This document shows positions 24,595 to 33,746 of a stretch of 52,184 bases of DNA, one piece after another. Numbering within the stretch: the first letter of the stretch is position 1; every line of letters begins with the position of its first letter. Origin of the DNA: Candidatus Endomicrobium neocapritermitis. Its GTDB lineage: Bacteria > Elusimicrobiota > Endomicrobiia > Endomicrobiales > Endomicrobiaceae. The notes beneath the pieces were generated by a model. The model saw only the letters and a program-made list of their open reading frames with translations. It had not been told where the DNA came from and made no database searches. The stretch is from NCBI GenBank assembly GCA_009778325.1, contig WRJZ01000036.1:1-52184 (forward strand). The letters run 5' to 3'. Made by a program: the position numbers and the translations under genes.

Positions 24595-24678
24595 ATCAAT
24601 TACGAATTACGAGTAAGTTTTGTTGCTGCCTTTGATTCGTAATTCGTAATTCGTAATTTGTAATTAGTAATTGCCGTT
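24595..24678. repeat. Intergenic repeat, TAATTCGT-word family
   Basis: Arms AATCAATTACGAATTACGA and GATTCGTAATTCGTAATTCG... are inverted and built from an 8-base word. The right end is GCCGTT (24673-24678), one base from the stop codon of the phosphoribosyltransferase gene. Confidence 0.85.
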
Positions 24679-24679
24679 A

Positions 24680-25183
24680 TCAGTGCGGATTATACACCGC
24701 CGCGACTACTGCGCTTATGTAAGCCGCTCCGGATTCTTTTAAAGCTTTTGAAATTTCTCCCAGAGTCGCTCCTGAAGCGGTTACATCGTCAACTATGCAG
24801 ACTCTTTCCCCTCCGTTAAGAGAGGCGATAAAAGAATCTTCTATTTCTTTATGCCTTTCTTCTCTTGGAAGAGTTTTTAATTCTTTGGTAATTTTTATTT
24901 TTTTTAAAATATCGTTTTTCAAAGGTTTATTTAATTTTTCGGAGAGGTAATTCGCAAGCTTTTGCGAGTAGTTTGTCCTGTCCAAATCAGTCGACGGGAC
25001 ATAAACAAAAAAATCAAAACCGCTTAAAAAATCTTTCTCCAGCCTTATTCTGTCGCATAAAAAATCCGCAAGTTTATTGAATGTCTCGGGATGGCTTTTA
25101 AAATCCCTCATGAACATATGAAACTTATCTATATCATGATAGCTTACGGCAAAAATCAGCTCGTCAAGGTTTTTAATTACCAT
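24680..25183 (-). CDS. Phosphoribosyltransferase-family protein (ComF-like, no zinc finger)
   Basis: The 167 residues end in a type I PRTase fold with the PRPP-binding motif VCIVDDVTASGATLGE near residues 128-143. The preceding part has PSTDLDRTNYSQKLA, similar to the DxxRGFNQ-like region of ComF/GntX proteins, but the zinc finger usual for ComF is absent. The substrate is unknown. It overlaps rfbD by 11 bases, though that neighbour does not explain its role; it may be a nucleotide salvage or regulatory PRTase. Confidence 0.7.
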   Translation of the reverse strand: MVIKNLDELIFAVSYHDIDKFHMFMRDFKSHPETFNKLADFLCDRIRLEKDFLSGFDFFVYVPSTDLDRTNYSQKLANYLSEKLNKPLKNDILKKIKITKELKTLPREERHKEIEDSFIASLNGGERVCIVDDVTASGATLGEISKALKESGAAYISAVVAAVYNPH

Positions 25184-26015
25184 ATTCTTTTATATACTTT
25201 TCCAAAGATTCTTCCCATGAAGGTATTTCTATTTTAAGTTTTGAAGATATTAACGCATTGGACATTGCCGTAAAATGCGGCCTCACCGCTTTACTTTGAA
25301 AACTGTCCATAGGCACGGGAATAATGATATTGTTTAATTTTTTTAATTTAAAATACAATTTCGCAAGTTCGTACCTTGAAGCATATCCCGAATTTGTCAG
25401 ATGATAAGTCCCGCGCAAGTCATTTTCCAAAGCTTTTAAGAAAACATCCGCAATATCGAAAGTAAAAGTAGGAACCGAAACTTCATCGGAGCTGATTTTA
25501 AGCGTTCTGTTATTTTTTGACCATTGATTCAGCTTATACAAAAAATTCTGGTTTCCTTCGCCTATAACCCAGCTTAAACGCAAAATAAGATTTTTCTTCG
25601 CCAGTTTTGCTTTTTCTTCGCCTTCATATTTGCTCTGCGCATACTTATTTAAAGGATTCGGCTTATCCGCTTCCGTATAGAAATCGTTTTTTGCACCGTC
25701 AAAAACATAATCCGTGCTGAAATGCGTAAAAAAAGCGTTTATTCTGTTGCTTTCTTCGGCAAGAATTTCAACGCCGTCCCTGTTTATCAAAAACGCTTTT
25801 TCCAGGTTCTCTTCGGCATCGTCTACAAGATTATACGCCGCGCAGTTAATTATATGTGTAGGATTATATGCCGAAACGGCTGTTTTCACTTTTTTGCTGT
25901 CGGTAATATCAAGTATTTTCTCATCGGGCGCGGAAAAATCTATATTTTTTGATTTGAAAAGTTTTTGCAGTTCTCTGGCAAGCTGTCCTGATGAGCCGGT
26001 CAGTAAAATTTTCAT
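25173..26015 (-). CDS. rfbD: dTDP-4-dehydrorhamnose reductase
   Basis: RfbD reduces dTDP-4-keto-L-rhamnose to dTDP-L-rhamnose with NAD(P)H. The 280-residue extended SDR protein has the Rossmann motif LLTGSSGQLARELQ, the STDYVFDG motif at 100-107 and the catalytic Tyr125-x3-Lys129 in NKYAQSKYEG. It follows rfbC on the same strand. The first two rhamnose enzymes (RfbA, RfbB) are not in the window. The product would feed LPS or glycan synthesis, in line with the lipid A genes upstream. Confidence 0.93.
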   Translation of the reverse strand: MKILLTGSSGQLARELQKLFKSKNIDFSAPDEKILDITDSKKVKTAVSAYNPTHIINCAAYNLVDDAEENLEKAFLINRDGVEILAEESNRINAFFTHFSTDYVFDGAKNDFYTEADKPNPLNKYAQSKYEGEEKAKLAKKNLILRLSWVIGEGNQNFLYKLNQWSKNNRTLKISSDEVSVPTFTFDIADVFLKALENDLRGTYHLTNSGYASRYELAKLYFKLKKLNNIIIPVPMDSFQSKAVRPHFTAMSNALISSKLKIEIPSWEESLEKYIKEYGN

Positions 26016-26082
26016 TAAAATCCCGCCTTATATTTTGTCAACGACAGATCCTGAAACGAGTTCAGTGTGACGCTGTAAACCG

Positions 26083-26631
26083 CTAAAAATTATATTCGGC
26101 ATCTTTAAATAAAGGAAAAATCGAGTCTTTTTGCGATACAACGGGCTCTTTTGTATTCCATTTAATATTTAAATCCGGGTCGCTGTATAAAATTCCTCTC
26201 TCATATTTCGAATTGTAAACAGACGTGCAAAAATATTCAAACTCCGCCGTCTCCGAAAGAACTTCAAAACCGTGCGCGAACCCCTCGGGAATAAACACCA
26301 TATTTAAATTTTTTGAATCAAGCTCAACGCCGACCCACTTTCCGAAATATTGGGAGTTTTTTCTTATGTCAACGGCAACGTCAAATATCTTTCCTGATAC
26401 GACTCTTATAATTTTCCCCTGAGAGTACGGATTGAGCTGATAATGAAGGCCTCTCAAAACGCCTTTTGAAGATTTCGAGATATTAATCTGTTTTATCTGT
26501 CTGTCTATACCGCCCTCTTTAAAACTCAATTCCTGAAAAAGCTCGCTGAAAAAACCTCTTTCATCTTCAAATTTTTTAGGCTCAATTACAATAACATCGG
26601 GAATATCCAGTTTTTTAAAAGTAAACGGCAT
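26083..26631 (-). CDS. rfbC: dTDP-4-dehydrorhamnose 3,5-epimerase
   Basis: RfbC epimerises dTDP-4-keto-6-deoxyglucose at C3 and C5. The 182-residue cupin protein shows FFSELFQELSF, the catalytic His in LRGLHYQLNPYSQGK, VAVDIRKNSQYFGKW and IPEGFAHGFEVLSE. The length is typical. It lies 67 bases before rfbD, and the two probably share a transcript. Confidence 0.94.
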   Translation of the reverse strand: MPFTFKKLDIPDVIVIEPKKFEDERGFFSELFQELSFKEGGIDRQIKQINISKSSKGVLRGLHYQLNPYSQGKIIRVVSGKIFDVAVDIRKNSQYFGKWVGVELDSKNLNMVFIPEGFAHGFEVLSETAEFEYFCTSVYNSKYERGILYSDPDLNIKWNTKEPVVSQKDSIFPLFKDAEYNF

Positions 26632-26656
26632 TATAACATCTCCTTTAGCAGCTGTT

Positions 26657-26757
26657 TGGAGTTAGGAGCGTAAAGTATGGAGTTATTGCGTTTCACCTTT
26701 GGCGAAACCTATTTATAAGTTTTCGCAAAGCGAAAACACATTAACTCCGCACTCTCT
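26657..26757. repeat. Intergenic repeat, GGAGTTA-word family
   Basis: Arms GGAGTTAGGAGCGTAAAGTA and TTAACTCCGCACTC are inverted. The centre holds mini-hairpins TTTCACC-TTT-GGCGAAA and TTTTCGC-AAA-GCGAAAA. It fills the spacer up to the stop codon of the exporter gene. Confidence 0.75.
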
Positions 26758-28494
26758 TTATATTTCCTGCAACTCATTCAGCTTTCTATATATTCCATTT
26801 TCTAAGCGGATCAAATCTTCATGCATGCCTGTTTCGGTTATGCGGCCGTTGTCCATAACAAGAATTTTATCGGCGTTTCTTACGGTAGCAAGCCTGTGCG
26901 CAATTAAAATTACGGTCCTATTTTTCATCAAATTTTCCACGGCAGACTGCACCAGCTTTTCGGACTGCGAATCCAAAGCGCTTGTCGCTTCATCCAGTAT
27001 AAGTATCGGAGGATTTTTAAGTATCGCTCTGGCTATCGATATTCTCTGCTTTTCCCCGCCTGAAAGCTTGAGCCCTCTGTCCCCGGCCAGAGTATCATAT
27101 CCGTTTGGAAGTTTAGATATAAAATCGTGGGCGTTTGCGCTCTTTGCCGCCTTTATTATATCATCCATGGACGCGCCGAAAGTTCCGTAAGAGATATTAT
27201 ACTTAATAGTATCGTCAAAAAGAACAACATCCTGCGAAACTATTCCGACTTTTTCTCTTAATGATTCAAGAGTAACCAGCTTTATGTCTTGCCCGTCAAT
27301 CAAAACAGCTCCCGATGACGTATCGTAAAATCTTAACAAAAGATTCGCTATAGTTGTTTTCCCTGAGCCTGAATGACCGACAAAAGCCACCGTCTGCCCG
27401 CTCTTTATTGTCAAATTAAAATCTTTTAAAATGTCTTTTTCCGGAATATACCCAAACGTTACGTTTTTGTATACTATTGAATTTTTAAAAGATTTAAGTT
27501 CAACGGCCTCTTCCGTATTTTTTATTGTCGGCTCTTCGTCAAGTATTTCAAATATTCTTTCCGCGGCGGAAAGTCCGGACTGAATCTGAGAATTTACCTG
27601 GGCAAAATTTCTTATAGGCTCGTACATTTGCCCCACGGCGGCTATAAACGCGAAAAAAGCACCTGCCGTCCATTTACCGCTTAGCACGTCAGCTCCTCCG
27701 AAAAACAATACTACCGCCACCGCGACAGAGCCCATGAAATTCATTATCGGGCTTGATCTCGCGTCAACCCTAGCCACGCGTAAAGCAAAATTATAAAATT
27801 TGTTGTTTTCATCTTTGAACTTGGCTTCTTCATGTTTTTCGGTGTTAAAAGCTTTTATTACGGAAAAACCCGCAAGCATTTGCGCCAAAGACGAATAAAT
27901 TTCCGCCATTTGTTTTTGCCCCTGCTTAGCCGCTTTTCTTATCTTTCTGGCAAAAATTACCAAAGGAACAGCCGCTATAGGAAAACCGACAAATACTATA
28001 AGAGAAAATTTCCAGTTCAAATAAAAAGCTATGATAATCATTCCTAAAAACGTAAGAACATCCTTAATAAGACTTGCAGGCACCCTGACAATGGCAGTCT
28101 GCAAAGCATTCAAATCATTTGTAACTCTGGACATTATCTTCGCCGATGAATTTTTTACGTAAAAGTCATGCGATAAAGATATGAGTTTCTCAAAAAGCTG
28201 CATGCGCAGATCTCTTACGACATTCTGGCCTATATAATTGAGCAAATAACTTCTGCCGTAATCCGCGACTCCTTTTAAAGCGAAAATCAAAGGCAGAACA
28301 ACGGCCGCGAAACCAAGCATTAAAAGATTTTTATCTATAAATATTCCGTCTATAACCTTCTTTAAAACAACAAGAAGAGAAGTTGCAAGCCCTGCAAAAG
28401 CGCTCATAAAAACAACCGCGACAATAAATCTGAAGACGTAAGGCCTCAGATATTTGTACAATCGTTTGATTTCTATTTTTTTATTCTCGTTCAT
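26758..28494 (-). CDS. ABC exporter, MsbA-like (copy 1)
   Basis: This 578-residue half-transporter has an N-terminal six-helix type I exporter domain (about 1-320) fused to an ATPase. Walker A is VGHSGSGKTTIANLL, the signature is KLSGGEKQR, and Walker B is PPILILDEATSALD. MsbA flips lipid A-core across the inner membrane, and the lpxB neighbour supports that role. Its start overlaps the end of a second exporter of identical length by 4 bases. The pair may form a heterodimer or handle different lipids. Both nucleotide sites look intact. Confidence 0.88.
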   Translation of the reverse strand: MNENKKIEIKRLYKYLRPYVFRFIVAVVFMSAFAGLATSLLVVLKKVIDGIFIDKNLLMLGFAAVVLPLIFALKGVADYGRSYLLNYIGQNVVRDLRMQLFEKLISLSHDFYVKNSSAKIMSRVTNDLNALQTAIVRVPASLIKDVLTFLGMIIIAFYLNWKFSLIVFVGFPIAAVPLVIFARKIRKAAKQGQKQMAEIYSSLAQMLAGFSVIKAFNTEKHEEAKFKDENNKFYNFALRVARVDARSSPIMNFMGSVAVAVVLFFGGADVLSGKWTAGAFFAFIAAVGQMYEPIRNFAQVNSQIQSGLSAAERIFEILDEEPTIKNTEEAVELKSFKNSIVYKNVTFGYIPEKDILKDFNLTIKSGQTVAFVGHSGSGKTTIANLLLRFYDTSSGAVLIDGQDIKLVTLESLREKVGIVSQDVVLFDDTIKYNISYGTFGASMDDIIKAAKSANAHDFISKLPNGYDTLAGDRGLKLSGGEKQRISIARAILKNPPILILDEATSALDSQSEKLVQSAVENLMKNRTVILIAHRLATVRNADKILVMDNGRITETGMHEDLIRLENGIYRKLNELQEI

Positions 28495-30227
28495 AATGCC
28501 TGCATCTTGTTTAATTTATTATATATTCCGTTTTCAATACACATTAAAGCTTCATGAGTTCCGGTTTCGGCAACGCATCCGTTATCCATAACTATTATTT
28601 TATCGGAATTTTTTACGGTAGCAAGCCTATGCGCGATTAAAATTGCCGTCCTGTTTTTCATAAGATTTTCAATCGCGTTTTGGACAAGTCTTTCTGACTG
28701 CGAATCTAAAGCGCTGGTAGCTTCATCCAGAATAAGAATCGGAGGATTTTTCAGCATTGCTCTGGCTATTGAAATTCTCTGTTTTTCGCCGCCTGACAGT
28801 TTCATGCCTCTTTCACCGGTCAAAGTATCGTACCCTTGCGGAAGTTTTGATATAAAATCATGGGCATTGGCGTTTTTTGCCGCCCGTATTATATCTTCCG
28901 TTGAAGCGTTAAAGCTGCCATAAGAAATATTATATTTTATAGTATCGTCAAAAAGCATCACGTCCTGGCTTACTATGCCTATCTGCTCTCTGAGAGATTC
29001 AAGTGTAACTTTCCTTATGTCTGTGCCGTCAATCAAAATCATGCCGCTTTCAGGCTCATAAAATCTCATAAGCAGGTTGGCAATCGTTGTTTTTCCCGAA
29101 CCCGAATGCCCGACTACGGCGATTTTTTCGCCTTTATTTATTGTAATGTTAAAGTTCTCAAGAATATTTTTTTCTTTTAAATATCCGAAAGTAACGTCTT
29201 TATATACGATGGAATTTTTGAACGGCTTCAATACCGTAGCGCCGGAAATATTGCGCACGGAAGGCTGTTCGTCCAAAATTTCAAACACCCTTTCGGCTCC
29301 GGCAAGACCGTTTTGTATTTGAGAGTTTAAAGAAGCAAAATTCTTTATCGGTTTATACATTTTGGTTATCGCATAGAAAAAAACAAGGAAATCTCCCGGC
29401 GTCCAAACGCCGTTAATTACGTCTCTTCCTCCGAAAAACAAAACAATGCCCGCAGCCAAAGCCCCGATAAACTCTATCATCGGCGCAAGGCGCGAATCAA
29501 TTCTTATCATTCTTAGCGCGATATTGTAAAATTTATTGTTGTCGCTCCTGAATTTTTGTATTTCATGTTTTTCGCTGCTGAAAGCTCTTATTACGGAAAA
29601 ACCGTTGAGCATTTTGGATAAAGACGAATATATTTCAGCCATTTGCTGCTGACCTTCCACAGCGGCCCTTTTCATTTTTTTTGAAAGAATTACCAGCGGA
29701 AACGCTACCAGCGGAAGGACTATAAGAACTATCAAAGCAAACTTCCAGTTTAAATAAAAAATGTAGATTGTAACTCCGACAAAAATAAGAAATTCTCTTG
29801 TTATCGTTGCGGGAACTCTGGTTATAGCGGCATGAAGCGCGCCGAGGTCATTTGTAACCCTGGACATAATTTTAGCGGATGAAGTATGCACGTAAAAGTT
29901 GTGTGATAATGACATCAGTTTGGTATGGAGATCTTTTCTCATGTCCCTGACAACGTTTTGCGCTATATAATTTAACAAATAGCTTCTTCCGTATTCCGTA
30001 ATCCCCAATACCGCGTAAACAATCGGAAAAATAAGAGCTATGCGCAAAAGCATTTCTGCGGTGTCGTTTCTCAAAAATATTTTATTGATGAAATTATTTA
30101 ATACCGTTAATACGTATATATCCATGACGGCATAAATTACCATAAATAACAGCGCAAAGATAAACCTTGGGATATAAGGTTTCAGGTATTTAAATAATCT
30201 TTTAAATTCTGCTTTTTTCTTGTCCAT
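28491..30227 (-). CDS. ABC exporter, MsbA-like (copy 2)
   Basis: This is also 578 residues and is clearly a tandem paralogue of the downstream exporter, with shared stretches such as NFYVHTSSAKIMSRVTNDL in the first coupling region. Walker A VGHSGSGKTTIANLL, signature LSGGEKQR and Walker B are intact. The fused type I exporter layout is that of MsbA. It lies 10 bases after lpxB. The shared lengths and motifs indicate an old duplication inside the lipid A operon. Which copy is the lipid A flippase cannot be told from sequence. Confidence 0.88.
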   Translation of the reverse strand: MDKKKAEFKRLFKYLKPYIPRFIFALLFMVIYAVMDIYVLTVLNNFINKIFLRNDTAEMLLRIALIFPIVYAVLGITEYGRSYLLNYIAQNVVRDMRKDLHTKLMSLSHNFYVHTSSAKIMSRVTNDLGALHAAITRVPATITREFLIFVGVTIYIFYLNWKFALIVLIVLPLVAFPLVILSKKMKRAAVEGQQQMAEIYSSLSKMLNGFSVIRAFSSEKHEIQKFRSDNNKFYNIALRMIRIDSRLAPMIEFIGALAAGIVLFFGGRDVINGVWTPGDFLVFFYAITKMYKPIKNFASLNSQIQNGLAGAERVFEILDEQPSVRNISGATVLKPFKNSIVYKDVTFGYLKEKNILENFNITINKGEKIAVVGHSGSGKTTIANLLMRFYEPESGMILIDGTDIRKVTLESLREQIGIVSQDVMLFDDTIKYNISYGSFNASTEDIIRAAKNANAHDFISKLPQGYDTLTGERGMKLSGGEKQRISIARAMLKNPPILILDEATSALDSQSERLVQNAIENLMKNRTAILIAHRLATVKNSDKIIVMDNGCVAETGTHEALMCIENGIYNKLNKMQAL

Positions 30228-30237
30228 CTAAACTCTT

Positions 30238-31326
30238 TTAATCGTTCAAAATTATCTCCGCGGCGCGTTTACTTACACCGGGGCGGCCAAACATCTTCCT
30301 GAACTCTAATAATTCTTTAACTTTTGCGGAGTATTGCTCAGGGTTAATCTGGCTGATTACCGATTCGGCAATTTTTTCGGGTTTTGCGTCAAACTGTATA
30401 AATTCAGGAATTATAACTCTGTCTGCCATAATATTTACAATCGTGATATATTTTACCTTCGCTATCATCTTTATAAGAAAATAATTAAAATATGACAGTT
30501 TATACATCACAGCCATCGGTATGCCTAACAATGAATTTTCCAGGCTGACGGTTCCGGAAGGACATATTGCAATATCCGCAAGCCTTCTCTTTTCAAAATC
30601 ATTGCCGGTTTCAAACTTTATATATTCGGGAAGTTTATAGTTTAACTCTTTATTTACTGCAAACATCATAAATTCCGCATTAAGTTTTTCTCTTAAAATT
30701 TTCGCCGTCTCCAAAATTATAGGCATATGTTTTTTTATTACGCTTTTTCTGCTTCCCGGAAACAATCCGATAACAGGAAGTTTTGAAGACTCAAAATTTT
30801 GTTTGAAGCTTTGCTTTTCCGGAACAATGTCTATGAGAGGGTTTCCTACAAAAACAGCGTCAATGCCGTTATCTTTATAAAGTTTCTCTTCAAAAGGAAG
30901 GATGCAAAGCATCTTTTTAATATTTTTCGCCAAAGTTTTAATTCTTCCGCTTCTGGACGCCCACACCTGAGGGCTTATATAATAATAAACGGGTATGTTA
31001 AGTTTTTTAGCGGCTTTAGCTACATGAATATGAAATCCGTAATAGTCCGTTAAAATAACTTTCTCGGGTTTTTCGGTTTCAAAATATTTAACAAGCTTTT
31101 TCAAAACGTTTTTAAGAAAGAATATTTGTTTTACGGGAAGAAAACCAAACGCATTAATATTGACGATGTCTTCAATAAAATTGTCGGATACGGATTTAAG
31201 GTTTGTTCCACCGGCACACGATATATAACACGAAGGATTTATTTTTTTTATCTCGCGGACAAGATTAGCCGCATGTATTTCTCCGGACAAATCGCCCGCT
31301 GATATGAAGATTTTATTGTTTGGCAT
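30238..31326 (-). CDS. lpxB: Lipid-A-disaccharide synthase
   Basis: LpxB joins UDP-2,3-diacylglucosamine and lipid X into the lipid A disaccharide at the inner membrane. The 362-residue GT-B enzyme has the N-terminal ISAGDLSGEIHAANL, the central YYISPQVWASRSGRI and the nucleotide-binding VGNPLIDIV and GLFPGSRKSVIKKHMP stretches. The length is typical. It is preceded by gnnA across an inverted repeat and followed by the two MsbA-like exporters. Confidence 0.95.
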   Translation of the reverse strand: MPNNKIFISAGDLSGEIHAANLVREIKKINPSCYISCAGGTNLKSVSDNFIEDIVNINAFGFLPVKQIFFLKNVLKKLVKYFETEKPEKVILTDYYGFHIHVAKAAKKLNIPVYYYISPQVWASRSGRIKTLAKNIKKMLCILPFEEKLYKDNGIDAVFVGNPLIDIVPEKQSFKQNFESSKLPVIGLFPGSRKSVIKKHMPIILETAKILREKLNAEFMMFAVNKELNYKLPEYIKFETGNDFEKRRLADIAICPSGTVSLENSLLGIPMAVMYKLSYFNYFLIKMIAKVKYITIVNIMADRVIIPEFIQFDAKPEKIAESVISQINPEQYSAKVKELLEFRKMFGRPGVSKRAAEIILND

Positions 31327-31339
31327 TAGACCTCAAGTA

Positions 31340-31487
31340 AAGAGTGGAAAGTGGAAAGTGGAGAGTGAAGAGTGGAGATATTGAATTTCGGCGGAACTTA
31401 GTTCCCGCCGAAATCTAATTAACTAGTTTTCGCTTTGCGAAAACACTTTATCTTCACTCTCCACTTTTCACTCTTCACTCTGCCGTT
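31340..31487. repeat. Intergenic repeat, GTGGAAA/CACTCTT-word family
   Basis: Arms AGAGTGGAAAGTGGAAAGTG... and ...CCACTTTTCACTCTTCACTC are inverted and word-iterated. The centre has hairpins TTTCGGCGG-AA...CCGCCGAAA and GTTTTCGC-TTT-GCGAAAAC. The right end GCCGTT (31482-31487) abuts the gnnA stop codon. Confidence 0.85.
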
Positions 31488-32432
31488 CTAAAACTGCATT
31501 TGTTTCAAAATATTATGCGCAAGCTCAACAGCGTCTCTTCCCTGTTCGCCGGATACCATCGGTTTTTTCCCTTCCATTACGCTGTTTAAGAAATTATCCA
31601 ATTCATAAAAGAGAGGTTCATTTGAAGGAATTTTAGGCTTTTTTATATCTATATCAAAAAGAGACGTTATCTTTTCTTTGCCTTCTTTTTTTGTGTACAT
31701 TTTAAGACTTTTTCCCGCATAATCAATGGATATATAAGCGTCAGGCTGGAAAATTCTTATTCTTCTGTACTTGTCCAAAGATACTCTGCTTGCCGAAACG
31801 TCGGCAACGCATCCGTTTGCAAATTTAAGGCGCACTTTAGCGATATCTTCAGTGTCGGAAAGAATCTTTGCTCCGTGAGCTTCAAAAGAAACAACTTTAT
31901 CTTTTACAAGGTAAAAAAGCATATCCAAATCATGTATCATCAAATCCAAAACCACTCCGATGTGAGCTGTTCTCGGATCATAAGGCCCCAGCCTGTTAAC
32001 TTCAATAAATCTCGGATTATGCACATAAGGAGCGGCGGCGATTACGGCAGGGTTAAATCTTTCTACATGCCCGACCTGTAAAATAATATTTTTCTTTTTC
32101 GCAATCTCTATAAGTTCTTCAGCCTCTTCGACATTTATTGTAATGGGTTTTTCAACCAGACAGTGAATCCCGCTTTCCAAAAGCGGTTTTGCTATCTCGT
32201 AGTGAAACTGCGTCGGCGCTGAAATTACGACAGCGTCAACCTTTCCGATCAGCTGCCTGAAATCAGTTAAAACGGCAGGCTTTGCGGTATTTGCCTTAGC
32301 TATTTTTTCCCCTCTTTTTTCATCGGCGTCCACAATAAACTCAAGCTTTGAATTTGGGTGCTGCCCTAAAATTCTCGCATGATGCTGCCCTAATGAACCA
32401 ACGCCTATCACGGCAGTTCTTACAATATTCAT
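31488..32432 (-). CDS. gnnA: Gfo/Idh/MocA oxidoreductase, probable UDP-GlcNAc 3-dehydrogenase (GnnA-like)
   Basis: The 314-residue protein has an N-terminal Rossmann motif (IGVGSLGQHHARIL), the family EKP motif at 94-96 and the substrate region HVERFNPA. GnnA oxidises the C3 hydroxyl of UDP-GlcNAc so GnnB can aminate it. The family name alone would be generic. The assignment rests on its place between lpxB and a DegT aminotransferase in a lipid A operon, as described for gnnA/gnnB in Acidithiobacillus ferrooxidans. If correct, lipid A contains amide-linked chains at position 3. Confidence 0.75.
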   Translation of the reverse strand: MNIVRTAVIGVGSLGQHHARILGQHPNSKLEFIVDADEKRGEKIAKANTAKPAVLTDFRQLIGKVDAVVISAPTQFHYEIAKPLLESGIHCLVEKPITINVEEAEELIEIAKKKNIILQVGHVERFNPAVIAAAPYVHNPRFIEVNRLGPYDPRTAHIGVVLDLMIHDLDMLFYLVKDKVVSFEAHGAKILSDTEDIAKVRLKFANGCVADVSASRVSLDKYRRIRIFQPDAYISIDYAGKSLKMYTKKEGKEKITSLFDIDIKKPKIPSNEPLFYELDNFLNSVMEGKKPMVSGEQGRDAVELAHNILKQMQF

Positions 32433-32469
32433 TTTTATTACCTATTACCTTTTATCTATTATCTTTTCT
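32433..32469. repeat. Short iterated spacer, TATTACC/TCTATTA words
   Basis: TATTACCTATTACC, TTTTATCTATTATC and TTTTCTCTATTCTC iterate loosely between gnnA and gnnB. It looks like a single arm of the same class of repeats without an inverted partner. Confidence 0.5.
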
Positions 32470-33567
32470 CTATTCTCTGCCGTACTCTTTTATTACGTTT
32501 ATTATTTTTTCAATGTCTTCTTTGGAAAGCATCGGATGCACCGGCAATGAAATAACTTCTTTTGCCGCCTTTTCCGCTTCGGGGCATAACCCGGATTTGT
32601 AACCCAGCTTTTTATAATAAGGCTGTTTGTACATTACAGCCGGATAGTAAATACCGCTGCCGATTCCGTTATCCGCAAGATATTTCATAAACTTTTCTCT
32701 TTCAGACGCTTTTACTCTGACGGTGTATTGATGAAAAACATGTCTGCAATTTTTCGGCACTGCCGGAGTTTTAATAAAATCAAGATTTTCAAACGCTTTG
32801 CTTAAAGCAGCAGCGTTCTCATTTCTTTTTTTAATCCAGCCTTCGAGCTGTTCCAACTGCGCTATGCCTATTGCGGCCGCAAGATTTGTAAGTCTGTAGT
32901 TATAACCTAATACGGTATGCGTAGAATGGCCTTCCCTGCCGTGATTGATAACTTGTCTGCCGTATTTATCCATTTTTGCGTCATTTGTAAGCGTTATTCC
33001 GCCTTCTCCGGTCATCATATTTTTTGTTGCGTAAAAAGAAAAAGCCGCGGCATCTCCGAATGAACCTGCTTTTTTACCTTGAAACTCGGCGCCGTGAGCC
33101 TGGCAAGCGTCTTCAATAAGTTTAAATTTATATTTTTTCTTTAATTTTAAAATCTCAGCCATGTCGCATGCAAGCCCGTAAAGATGCACTAACATAACGG
33201 CTTTAACATTTTTTTCTTTCTTAAGAATTTTTTCAAGCTCGGCAGGATTAATATTATATGTTAGAGGGTCAATGTCAGCAAAAACAGGTTTGGCTCCGCA
33301 AAAAAGAATGGAATTTGCGGTTGCAATAAAGGAAAAAGGAGTCGTAACAACTTTGTCGCCGGGTTTAATACCGCACATAAGCAAAGCCGTATGAAGAGCC
33401 GTAGTGCCGTTGGCATTGGCTATGCCAAACTTTGCTCCGGAATATTCGGCGAAATTCTGTTCAAAAGCCGTAACATATTTCCCGCTTGCAATCATTCTTG
33501 AATCAAGAACTTCATTAATAAGCTGCCTTTCTCTTTTTCCGATAACCGGATGAGCTACGTTGATCAT
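32470..33567 (-). CDS. gnnB: DegT/DnrJ/EryC1 aminotransferase, probable UDP-GlcNAc3N transaminase (GnnB-like)
   Basis: The 365-residue PLP enzyme has the N-terminal NANGTTALHTALL motif, EDACQAHGAEFQGKKAG and the PLP lysine Lys182 in FSFYATKNMMTGEGG. GnnB transfers an amino group from glutamate to the 3-keto sugar, giving UDP-2-acetamido-3-amino-glucose. It is adjacent to the Gfo/Idh/MocA gene and flanked by lpxI and lpxB, which distinguishes it from sugar aminotransferases of O-antigen loci. The latter role is still possible because rfbC and rfbD are nearby. Confidence 0.75.
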   Translation of the reverse strand: MINVAHPVIGKRERQLINEVLDSRMIASGKYVTAFEQNFAEYSGAKFGIANANGTTALHTALLMCGIKPGDKVVTTPFSFIATANSILFCGAKPVFADIDPLTYNINPAELEKILKKEKNVKAVMLVHLYGLACDMAEILKLKKKYKFKLIEDACQAHGAEFQGKKAGSFGDAAAFSFYATKNMMTGEGGITLTNDAKMDKYGRQVINHGREGHSTHTVLGYNYRLTNLAAAIGIAQLEQLEGWIKKRNENAAALSKAFENLDFIKTPAVPKNCRHVFHQYTVRVKASEREKFMKYLADNGIGSGIYYPAVMYKQPYYKKLGYKSGLCPEAEKAAKEVISLPVHPMLSKEDIEKIINVIKEYGRE

Positions 33568-33581
33568 ATTTACCCCTGGTA

Positions 33582-33746
33582 ATCAATTACGAATTATGAA
33601 TGACGAATTACGAATCAAAGACGAAATACCCCGTCAGGCTGCGCCTGCCACCCCTTTTACAAAAAGGGGAATTTTAACAACATTTATTTTGTCGTTGTCG
33701 TTCTCCGTTGATTCGTAATTCGTCATTCGTAATTCGTAATTGCCGT
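33582..33746. repeat. Large intergenic repeat, TAATTCGT-word family
   Basis: Arms AATCAATTACGAATTATGAA... and ...TCGTCATTCGTAATTCGTAA flank a centre with CAGGC-TGC-GCCTG and CCCCTTTT-ACA-AAAAGGGG hairpins. The right end GCCGTT overlaps the lpxI stop codon. At about 165 bases it is one of the longest copies. Confidence 0.85.
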
